64,000 bases of DNA from Fervidicoccaceae archaeon (GTDB lineage: Archaea; Thermoproteota; Thermoprotei_A; Sulfolobales; Fervidicoccaceae): positions 62,001 through 126,000 of the forward strand of contig JAVYOA010000002.1 in assembly GCA_038734945.1 (NCBI GenBank). The letters are read 5' to 3'. Position 1 is the stretch's first letter, and each line of letters begins with the position of its first letter. The position numbers and the translations under genes are program-made. The notes below the pieces were generated by a model that was not told where the DNA came from, did not search any database, and was given only the letters and a program-made list of their open reading frames with translations. This document shows positions 9,303-16,509 of the stretch, piece by piece.

Positions 9303-10508
9303 TCAGAAAACATGCGGCAGAAGGATGAAATAGTAGATTATTGTGAAAAATATGACAGATAGTGCTGCTGGTAACATGTATTTGTAGCTACTTGTGACTC
9401 CTCTATTAAAGTAATTTGCGGTGTAAATTAGGCACAGATGGGTTGGAGAAACAGTGTATGAAATATAGCTGCTTGTATATATTAATGAGGCCTCATAAAT
9501 TGATAGAGGATGCATGGACGAGAGGATTGGAGCCATAGTTATTATTCCTGTGATGGGAGAAGATGTTAGAGCAGAAAGAATGCCTGGAAAGACTGTTTCA
9601 AGAACTATTGTTGGAATAGAGCTATTGTTTATGGTAGAGGAAATTGCCTTGGAGGCATCAGTGCTCATTATAGAGTGCTGCAAAAGCATTATCGAGAAGG
9701 AAGAGATTGTAAGAGAGACAACCATCTTGCTCTTCAGTGAGGCTATGAGATCGCGTTTTCCCTGTTTAAGTAGATAGATCAATAGCAGTATTCCTATTGA
9801 AATCCCAATTGGAATCCCAAAATTTCCAATCAGTTGATTCAGTGCGAGAGAGGCTACTATTGCACTCAGCATAGGGGTGCCGCTCCTCCAGAGGCTCACG
9901 GATGATGCATTGCTGCTTTTATAATCACCCTTATAGCCTCTGGTAAAAATGAGTCCATAGATTGCCATGAAGAGAGCAATTGGTATTTGAAGGACTGCCA
10001 ATGCTATGGGACTTATTCCCATCGTAGCCGAAGCGACTATCAAAGTTTGTCCCATAGGATAGAAGAGAAAGAGGAAGTGTCTGAACCATACATTGAGGAA
10101 AATCATGAGCTCGTTGCTCATTCCCAAATTCTCTCCTATTGCTCCCACAATAGGTGCTGACATAAGTGCTCCTCCAGCTATTGGAAGCAAGCCAAGGACT
10201 GAAGGAATAAGAATCAATATTCCTCTTGGGCTTCTTATCTTAGAGGCAAGCGACCTACTGAGCTCAGTTATACCTCCAGATCTTCTATATAGCTCAGCTA
10301 GCAGAGAGATTGTGAGAGATGTTGCCAGAAGAAAAATTGTCCTGCTATCTGTTAGGGTTTCTGCTATTACCCTATAGAAGTTCATTCCAGCAAAATAAGC
10401 CAATAGGATTACAGATCCAGTAAGCAATGCAATGTTGATGTCCTTCCTCATTGCTACCAGCAATATTATGGTTGCAAAGGAAAATGCTATTATCGCTAAT
10501 TCTATCAT
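9303..10508 (-). CDS. DUF401-type integral membrane protein
   Basis: 401 residues, almost entirely hydrophobic with about 10-11 membrane spans. The pattern (ISLLAELYRRSGG near residue 70, GLLPIAGGALMSAPIVGAIGE near 110, and SPITGIITMAPIL and SYISYTVSPTHLCL near the C-terminus) matches my memory of the archaeal/bacterial DUF401 family (COG1906), which resembles ion/anion permeases. The conserved polar residues inside membrane segments suggest transport, but the substrate is unknown. It is divergent from the radical SAM gene to its right. Confidence 0.7.
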   Translation of the reverse strand: MIELAIIAFSFATIILLVAMRKDINIALLTGSVILLAYFAGMNFYRVIAETLTDSRTIFLLATSLTISLLAELYRRSGGITELSRSLASKIRSPRGILILIPSVLGLLPIAGGALMSAPIVGAIGENLGMSNELMIFLNVWFRHFLFLFYPMGQTLIVASATMGISPIALAVLQIPIALFMAIYGLIFTRGYKGDYKSSNASSVSLWRSGTPMLSAIVASLALNQLIGNFGIPIGISIGILLLIYLLKQGKRDLIASLKSKMVVSLTISSFSIMLLQHSIMSTDASKAISSTINNSSIPTIVLETVFPGILSALTSSPITGIITMAPILSSMHPLSIYEASLIYTSSYISYTVSPTHLCLIYTANYFNRGVTSSYKYMLPAALSVIFFTIIYYFILLPHVF

Positions 10509-10583
10509 GATACCTTCATCTTTTACCTTCTAATTAAGAAAAAGAAAAAGGTTGCTGTTGGTTAAAAGCTTTTATGAGAAATC

Positions 10584-11339
10584 ATGGAAGAAGCCTATGA
10601 CCCATTTGAACTTGGGAAAAAAGTTGAAAGTGCAGTTTCAAGGAAAGTGAAAGATAGTGTGCTGAGAAAGTACTACAGATTCAGGGGAGGTTCATGGTAT
10701 GGAGGAATAGCTACAGCAGATGTAATTGGATGCAACCTGAGATGCAGTTTCTGTTGGGGCTGGAGAGAAAGAGAGAGATATGAGTTCATAGGAGAAATGA
10801 TGTCCCCCGAGGATGTTGTCAAGAGGCTATTGAGCATCTCTGAGAAGAGAGGATATGAAAGGATGAGAGTAAGTGGAGGAGAACCTACTCTGGTTTTTGA
10901 GCACTTGGTTCAGGTACTAGATGCTCTGAAAAAAGCATCCTCGAGCTATATTTTTATATTGGAGACAAACGGCCTCCTTCTGGGAAGGTTTCCTGAGTAT
11001 GCTTCACTTCTCTCTCAATATTCATTTCTACATGTTAGGGTTTCAATAAAAGGATGCAATGATGAAGATTTTGAAGTTTTAACTGGAGCAAGAAGGGATT
11101 TCTTTCGATATCAGCTTCAGGCTCTGAAGAATCTCAGGGATTCGAATGTGAGCGTCCATCCAGCAATCATGATCAGCTTCAGCAAAAAAGAAGAATGTGA
11201 AAGGCTAAAGGATTTAATATATGAGATAGATGAAGCTTTTATTGGCAACATAGAAGAGGAAATTGTGATCCTCTATCCACATGTGAGAGAGTTGCTTAGA
11301 GTAAAAGGTCTCAGGCCAAGGATCTACACTGAACCATAA
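10584..11339 (+). CDS. Radical SAM protein
   Basis: 251 residues with a canonical CX3CX2C iron-sulfur motif (CNLRCSFC, about residues 49-56) followed by an SGGEPTL motif (SAM-binding GGE, about residue 94) and a TIM-barrel-like remainder. The short length leaves room only for the core fold, as in activating enzymes and small archaeal radical SAM proteins. A TATA-like stretch (TTAAAAGCTTTTA) ends about 12 bases before the ATG, so the transcript is probably leaderless. It has no operon partner on the same strand. The substrate is not predictable; the radical SAM assignment is strong. Confidence 0.85.
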   Translation: MEEAYDPFELGKKVESAVSRKVKDSVLRKYYRFRGGSWYGGIATADVIGCNLRCSFCWGWRERERYEFIGEMMSPEDVVKRLLSISEKRGYERMRVSGGEPTLVFEHLVQVLDALKKASSSYIFILETNGLLLGRFPEYASLLSQYSFLHVRVSIKGCNDEDFEVLTGARRDFFRYQLQALKNLRDSNVSVHPAIMISFSKKEECERLKDLIYEIDEAFIGNIEEEIVILYPHVRELLRVKGLRPRIYTEP

Positions 11340-11545
11340 ATGAAGATTCCGTGAATAGATTAAGAAATGCTAATTAGATTGGGGAACATTGGCTTGATAT
11401 CAAGAAACAACTAATAAATTTCTGCTTGTGATTGAAATCCTTTGAAGAGAGGACGAGAAGTGCTTTAGTTTTTTTGAAAAGCTCGAGGATAAAATCTTTA
11501 TTTTCCTGAAAAAGAATTATGATTGCGAGCATCTCTCGTAATTGG

Positions 11546-11630
11546 GCGGGGGTGCCCGAGCATGGTCAAAGGGGTCGGATTCAGGCTCCGATGGAGGAGT
11601 CCTGCGTGGGTTCAAATCCCACCCCCCGCA
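11546..11630 (+). tRNA. tRNA-Leu (anticodon CAG)
   Basis: An 85-base class II tRNA. The acceptor GCGGGGG pairs with CCCCCGC, discriminator A. The anticodon stem TCGGA/TCCGA encloses the loop TTCAGGC, giving CAG for CUG codons. There is a long variable arm and a T-arm GTGGG-TTCAAAT-CCCAC. No intron, and no encoded CCA. It is identical to the tRNA at 22223 except for two bases in the anticodon loop. The 205 bases upstream hold an AT-rich TATA-like region (about 11490-11505) but no gene. Confidence 0.95.
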
Positions 11631-11749
11631 CTCCTAAGAAATTGAGAGAATGTATGCAGCCGGGAAGCAGAGTCAAGATGTGCTTGGAGAATTTATATGT
11701 TGAAATGGCTTGAGAGCTGTGTTTTCTTAAAAGAGAAAGCTTGTTTTTA

Positions 11750-12682
11750 TCATTTCTTCAAAAATTTCTCTATTTCAGCTCTTGTTGGAGATGATGACGA
11801 ACCTGAGTGAAGGGATTTCAAGCTTCCAGCGGCAACTGCTAGCTCTAGACAGTCTCCCAGTCTTCCTCTTTCGATATAGCACCCATTGAAGACAGCATCA
11901 AATGCGTCTCCTGCTCCAGTGGTATCTACAGGTTTAATAATAGGGGCTTCTCTTGAAAAGGATTCTCCAGCAGTTATTACGGAGCCGCCTCTTGAGCCCT
12001 TCTTCAGGACCAATATAAAATTCTCCCTTTCAATTTTTTCTCTCAAGTAATTTTCTGTATTTGTTCCTATTACGCGCTTTGCCTCCTTTTCATTTAGAAA
12101 AACTATATCTGCTAATTCCATTGTTTTTCTTATTTCCTCTTCGTTCCCCAAAGTTTCTGTTCCTGGATCATATGATATTACCATTTTCTCCCTCTGGATT
12201 CCCAGAAGGTCTAGGGTATGTTTGAACAATTTGGGAGAGACGCTAGCAAAATGGACCACGTTGGGGATTGGCTCTGCCAATATGCCTTTCGCTGCTACTG
12301 CTGGAGAGAGAGATGAATTTGCTCCCCTGTAAGTTATAAGCCTTCTTTGCTCCCCTTCTACATTTATTATGGTAGAAAAGCCTGGAAGCTCATCCCTCAT
12401 GAGAAAAATTGAGGAGATGTCGACCCCCTCAGATCTGAGCTCTTCCTGAAAACCTAGGTCAAAAAATAGCTTACCTGCTACACCGACTAGCCTCGAATGA
12501 TGCCCAAATCTAGCTGCTGCAACAGAATAATTAAGCGCCCCTCCTCCCTTGCCTAGAGAAAAAGAATTAGCCTTGATAGCGTCATCTGGATCAGGCAACT
12601 TGCTCAGATGAATTGTGAGATCAATATTGATGTTTCCAACAGCAGCATGCAGGAAGTCTTTTCTTCCATTCATATATCTCAC
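11750..12682 (-). CDS. PfkB-family sugar/nucleoside kinase
   Basis: 310 residues of the ribokinase-like fold. The N-terminal signature LGKGGGALNYSVAAARFG (about 43-60) and the C-terminal catalytic signature DTTGAGDAFDAVF (about 247-259, catalytic Asp in GAGD) are both intact. It overlaps the 3' end of the uridine phosphorylase gene by 4 bases, so the two are co-translated. In that context likely substrates are ribose 1-phosphate, ribose or a nucleoside; archaeal ribose-1-phosphate kinase belongs to this family. Choosing among these needs biochemistry; the kinase family is certain. Confidence 0.85.
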   Translation of the reverse strand: MRYMNGRKDFLHAAVGNINIDLTIHLSKLPDPDDAIKANSFSLGKGGGALNYSVAAARFGHHSRLVGVAGKLFFDLGFQEELRSEGVDISSIFLMRDELPGFSTIINVEGEQRRLITYRGANSSLSPAVAAKGILAEPIPNVVHFASVSPKLFKHTLDLLGIQREKMVISYDPGTETLGNEEEIRKTMELADIVFLNEKEAKRVIGTNTENYLREKIERENFILVLKKGSRGGSVITAGESFSREAPIIKPVDTTGAGDAFDAVFNGCYIERGRLGDCLELAVAAGSLKSLHSGSSSSPTRAEIEKFLKK

Positions 12683-13518
12683 TTCAGTATTGATGGAAAG
12701 AACATTCTCTTTCCCTTTTGCTTCTTAATTTCATCCCATTCGCTGAGAATCTTAATAGCTTCGTTAGCGACTCTTATGGCACTGTCGATTCCTTTTCCGG
12801 GAGTAAATTCATTCGTTGCCCTCTGCGCAATAGCAGCACAGACAGCTCCTCCTCTTGCTCCATAGATGTTAGAAAGCGTCAAGATTGTTGAGGATTCCAT
12901 TTCGAAGTTCAAAACATTTGCCATTCTCATATCTTCAATTATGTTTTTAGCAAAGGAGGGGAAATATCCTTTATAGCCTGGCCTGCTCTGTCCGAGATAA
13001 AAGCTGTCTGTTGAAGCTGTAATCCCCACCCAGTATTTGATCCCTAGAGCTTCAGCAGCCTCCACTAAGGCTAGGACTACTTCTGGGCTGGCTGATGCTG
13101 GATATTCAGGTATTACATATTGCTTGCTGGTCCCTTCGAGCCTCACAGCAGCTGTTGTGATAATTAGATCTCCTGTCTCAATATAAGGTTGGATTGCTCC
13201 TGTTGTGCCAACTCTTATGAATGTATCAGCACCAACTCTCAATAGCTCTTCCACGGCAATAGCTGTGCTAGGAGCTCCTATTCCAGTTGATGTAACGGAA
13301 ATCTGTATGCCTTTATACTTTCCCGTGTATGTTGTATATTCTCTGTGTCTAGCTATCAATCTGCTCTCATCCCATGTTTGAGCAATCTTGTCAGCTCTAG
13401 CAGGGTCTCCTGGGAGAAGAACATATCTTGAGATCTCACCTGGGGCGACAGATATGTGATACATCCTGTTACTAACCGTTGGAGAATCAGCTCTCCCTCC
13501 GCTCAAGCGCATCACCAT
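12679..13518 (-). CDS. udp: Uridine phosphorylase (nucleoside phosphorylase family)
   Basis: 279 residues of the PNP/UDP phosphorylase family, splitting a nucleoside with phosphate into base and ribose 1-phosphate in the cytoplasm. Visible motifs are the phosphate-site LLPGDPARADKIA (about 36-48), RVGTTGAIQ (about 101-109) and the ribose-binding FEMESST (about 209-215). The ATG overlaps the stop of the small upstream gene (TAATG). It is in a cluster with AMP phosphorylase and a PfkB kinase, pointing to nucleoside breakdown or salvage. Specificity for uridine over purine nucleosides is the usual annotation for this subgroup and is not proven here. Confidence 0.85.
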   Translation of the reverse strand: MVMRLSGGRADSPTVSNRMYHISVAPGEISRYVLLPGDPARADKIAQTWDESRLIARHREYTTYTGKYKGIQISVTSTGIGAPSTAIAVEELLRVGADTFIRVGTTGAIQPYIETGDLIITTAAVRLEGTSKQYVIPEYPASASPEVVLALVEAAEALGIKYWVGITASTDSFYLGQSRPGYKGYFPSFAKNIIEDMRMANVLNFEMESSTILTLSNIYGARGGAVCAAIAQRATNEFTPGKGIDSAIRVANEAIKILSEWDEIKKQKGKRMFFPSILK

Positions 13519-13820
13519 TAAGGCTGTAATTTTACATAACTTTTCTTAAAAGAGTTTTCATCCTCGTAGTAAACAACTACCTCTTTGATTACCTCCCTAG
13601 GCAGCTTTGTGTAATATCTAATTGATTGACCGGAATGAAGCTCAATTTTCTTGTCAACGGATTCGGTAATCAATCTTCTACCGCTCCTATCTTCCTCATT
13701 TTTCTTGAGGGGGGAGGTATAGATGTAGTAAGTGAACTCTATTTTCCATATAGTAACAGGTTTGTCCCCGCTATTTGTTAGATTGAGAAAGCCCTTATCA
13801 TCAACCTCTATTACTATCAA
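13518..13820 (-). CDS. Small hypothetical protein between nucleoside phosphorylase genes
   Basis: 100 residues, unknown family. The sequence alternates polar and hydrophobic residues (FLNLTNSGDKPVTIWKIEFTYYIYTS), suggesting an all-beta, Ig-like domain. There is no signal peptide or catalytic motif. The stop codon overlaps the uridine phosphorylase start by one base, so it is part of that transcript. Whether it binds or regulates the phosphorylases is unknown. Confidence 0.6.
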   Translation of the reverse strand: MIVIEVDDKGFLNLTNSGDKPVTIWKIEFTYYIYTSPLKKNEEDRSGRRLITESVDKKIELHSGQSIRYYTKLPREVIKEVVVYYEDENSFKKSYVKLQP

Positions 13821-13887
13821 TGATCATTACCTCGCTCCAACCGGAAAACTCTTTATAATATGTTTATTGGGCATGGTTCTTATAAAT

Positions 13888-15393
13888 TTAGGGAAAGACT
13901 TTCAGGAGCATTGTTCCAATTTCCATTTCCTTAACACTATTCGCAAAAGCGAGAGCATCGGATAGCCTCTTTGAGGATGAGGAGTAGATAGTGTAAAGGG
14001 GATCCCCTGCCCTAACTCTGTTCCCTATTTTCACGTAGAGTTTCACACCAGCGGATTTATCAAGGGGAGCACCAGCAAGCCTCGCAATTATTGTGAAGGC
14101 GCGGTTATCTATGAAAGTCACCGCTCCGCTTTTCTTTGAATAAATTGTTTCTTTGTAATCTCCAAGAGGTATATCTTCGGGTTTTTTGTTCGGATCCCCA
14201 CCCTGGCACTCAACGATCTTCTTGAAAGCTTCATATGACTTTCCAGATACAAAAGCTTCCCTAGCATAGCTCTCTCCCTCACCGACATTGGCTTTTCCCG
14301 CAAGCTCGTAAATTGCTCCTGCTATATGCATAGCTTTATCCATTAGACTGGGAGATGCCTCTCTCTTTATTAAAGCTGTTAGAGCTTCCATAGCTTCGAG
14401 ATTTGGACCAATTGTATATCCAATAGGCTCTCCTCCAAAAGTAATCAGAGCCTTCACATTCATGTTGAATTTTCCTCCTTGACGAACAAAAATGGAAGCA
14501 AGATTTTCAGCCTCCCTCTCTGTTTGAAGCTTAGCTCCATTTCCCACTGGAAGGTCTACAACGAGTCCCGTTATTCCCAGAGAGACTTTCTTTGAGAGGA
14601 TGCTGGCAACAACCTGGGAAGGAGGATCAAGGAGGAGCCTTCTCTCAACCCTAACCATTATATCATCAGCTGGGGCCAAATTTAGCTGTCCAGTCCAAGC
14701 AATAGTTCCACCAGCTTTTTCCAGAGCCCTTTTTATTTCCTCCGTAGTGAGTGTGACGTTCGCAAGTGCTTCCATAGTATCTGCTGTACCGCTCGGAGAA
14801 GTGATTGCCCTGCTGCTTGTTTTTGGAACTTTGAGGCCAAGGGAAACTGCTGTTGGAACTGCCAACATGGCTACTTTGCTGTTCCCCGGGACACCCCCTA
14901 TGCTGTGTTCGTCATACACAGGAAAGGGAAAGGTAATGCTGCTCCCTGTTTCCACCATAGCCCTTATGAGCTCATATGTTTCATCATCATCCATTCCAAC
15001 AGTTGATTGGAGCGTCACAAATTCGGCTATCGCTGAATCGTCGAGCACTCCAGTTACCATGTCGAATATGAGCTTTCTGATTTCGGCAGCTTCGAGCTTC
15101 TTTCCGTTCATCTTTCTTTGGAGAATTGAGATGCTTTCCGATGCGTTAACCCCTTCTACAAGAACCTCTTCTCCATCCCCCAACTTGAGGATTTTAGCTG
15201 TTTCCCTAGGTATCCCTATCTCTCCTCTTGCTACAAGCTCCGAAGTTATCATTGGAGAGAATGCCATTATGGCTGCTCCATTCTGCTTTATGAGCAATCT
15301 AGATTCAATATCAATGCCGAGAGATTTAGCATCCTCTTGATGAATCAGAGCAACATTGCTAACAAATGAGAGATCCACTAGTCTGATTCTCAT
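13888..15393 (-). CDS. deoA: AMP phosphorylase
   Basis: 501 residues, full length for archaeal AMP phosphorylase, which releases ribose 1,5-bisphosphate from nucleoside monophosphates. The N-terminal 80-residue extension seen in archaeal enzymes is present. The thymidine phosphorylase core follows: DEHSIGGVPGNSK (phosphate/substrate loop, about 161-173), KTSSRAITSPSGTADTMEAL (about 190-209, with the conserved Lys, Ser and Thr) and a C-terminal domain ending in AFANSVKEMEIG. In the known archaeal pathway the product goes to R15P isomerase and form III RuBisCO; neither is in this window. It starts at ATG and has its own upstream space. Confidence 0.9.
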   Translation of the reverse strand: MRIRLVDLSFVSNVALIHQEDAKSLGIDIESRLLIKQNGAAIMAFSPMITSELVARGEIGIPRETAKILKLGDGEEVLVEGVNASESISILQRKMNGKKLEAAEIRKLIFDMVTGVLDDSAIAEFVTLQSTVGMDDDETYELIRAMVETGSSITFPFPVYDEHSIGGVPGNSKVAMLAVPTAVSLGLKVPKTSSRAITSPSGTADTMEALANVTLTTEEIKRALEKAGGTIAWTGQLNLAPADDIMVRVERRLLLDPPSQVVASILSKKVSLGITGLVVDLPVGNGAKLQTEREAENLASIFVRQGGKFNMNVKALITFGGEPIGYTIGPNLEAMEALTALIKREASPSLMDKAMHIAGAIYELAGKANVGEGESYAREAFVSGKSYEAFKKIVECQGGDPNKKPEDIPLGDYKETIYSKKSGAVTFIDNRAFTIIARLAGAPLDKSAGVKLYVKIGNRVRAGDPLYTIYSSSSKRLSDALAFANSVKEMEIGTMLLKVFP

Positions 15394-15434
15394 TTTTCTC
15401 AGCCCTAAGGGGTAGTATTTTGAAATATTAACAA

Positions 15435-15995
15435 TTATAAAAGGTTTTCTCCTGCTTTTTCACTGAGTTCAGCAATGGCAATTTTAAGAGCTCTATTAAG
15501 AGCCTCAAGAGGCTCTCTGCCCTCTTCAACTATCAGCCTGTGGAGAATGCTATAGTGCTTTTTCAGCTCCTCCATGTAGATTTCTGCTTCGTTTTTATCG
15601 ATTTGCCTATCTCCATCTCTATTTACACCGGGACATTCTTCGTCTATAGCAACCTTGTCCAACGAGAGCTTGAACAGAATCACAGGATAAAGCCTGCACT
15701 TCATTGGACGGCTATCATATACCTTGCAAAAAGTTTTTTCATTTCTGTCGAATCCTAAAAAGACGCATCTTCCCTTTGCATCCCCCTGGAGAAGCATGAC
15801 AGGCATCATATCAGCGACAATAACTTTCACATATGTTCTCAAAAAGTCCTCAATATTCACGTCAACTTTCTTTGCTAACCTAACAGCATCATAGATTGTT
15901 AACGAAACATTTGGACCTGTCCCGCAGCAGAGATCGCAGCGAATGCATTCAAACTTGATTTTTTCTCCAATTCCTACTATCCTTAGCTTACCCAA
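15435..15995 (-). CDS. YkgJ-type cysteine-cluster (Fe-S/zinc) protein
   Basis: 186 residues. The cysteine pattern CIRCDLCC near the N-terminus (about 18-25), then GRCVFL, KTFCKVYDSRPMKCRLYP and DEECPG, matches the YkgJ/UPF0153 family of cysteine-cluster proteins thought to bind Fe-S or zinc. The C-terminal 60 residues are helical. It starts with TTG at 15995. It lies upstream of AMP phosphorylase on the same strand with a 41-base gap, so co-transcription is possible. No specific function is established. Confidence 0.75.
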   Translation of the reverse strand: MGKLRIVGIGEKIKFECIRCDLCCGTGPNVSLTIYDAVRLAKKVDVNIEDFLRTYVKVIVADMMPVMLLQGDAKGRCVFLGFDRNEKTFCKVYDSRPMKCRLYPVILFKLSLDKVAIDEECPGVNRDGDRQIDKNEAEIYMEELKKHYSILHRLIVEEGREPLEALNRALKIAIAELSEKAGENLL

Positions 15996-16056
15996 ATGTT
16001 CTCTTCATCTCCAAGAGAGAGAAAGAAGAAAGGGGAATATAAAAGATGAGAAGCAT

Positions 16057-16344
16057 TCAATGGAGGGGCATTTCCCTTGCTACCCTCAGTATCAAAGGCA
16101 AGATTAGCTCTGATTCCTCCCACTTTCTCGCTCCGTATTCCCTATTTTTCTCATAGAGAGCTTCAGCATTGGCTCCTATGAATTTTAGGACAGAAAGAAC
16201 AACAGCATCGGAATCAATGTTTGGCACCTCACTGTAAACAGCATCAAGAAGGCGAAGTGCCTTCTCCTCTGCTTCTCTATCTAAGTTCAATTTTCTCAGT
16301 TCATCTATTAGCTTTGATCTTGCCTCGATGTTATAAAAGCACAT
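16057..16344 (-). CDS. Small helical hypothetical protein
   Basis: 95 residues of amphipathic helices (RSKLIDELRKLNLDREAEEK, WEESELILPLILRVA) with no recognised domain, signal or metal site. It lies 61 bases upstream of the YkgJ-type gene on the same strand and may share its transcript. Coding potential looks genuine because codon use matches the neighbours; function unknown. Confidence 0.55.
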   Translation of the reverse strand: MCFYNIEARSKLIDELRKLNLDREAEEKALRLLDAVYSEVPNIDSDAVVLSVLKFIGANAEALYEKNREYGARKWEESELILPLILRVAREMPLH

Positions 16345-16509
16345 TTTGATAACCTAATGATCGATCGGAAAAATGTGTTAAGAATATATTGGCTGAATTG
16401 AAGAAAAATAAAGAGAAAAAGGATAATACTCCCGTCGGTAGAAAAAAGGAGAACTTTAAAAAATGAGCTTTCTCTGATTTCTGTAAATAGAGCTTTTGGG
16501 GAATACTCA

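Noticed and set aside
11519-11713. Reading frame spanning tRNA-Leu(CAG)
   Set aside because: The open frame covers the whole tRNA and has no protein-like features; the tRNA cloverleaf explains the sequence.
14600-15340. Long plus-strand frame antisense to AMP phosphorylase
   Set aside because: 246 codons are open only because the real minus-strand gene has biased codons; the translation is Ser/Ala-rich with no domain, and the minus-strand protein has full motifs.
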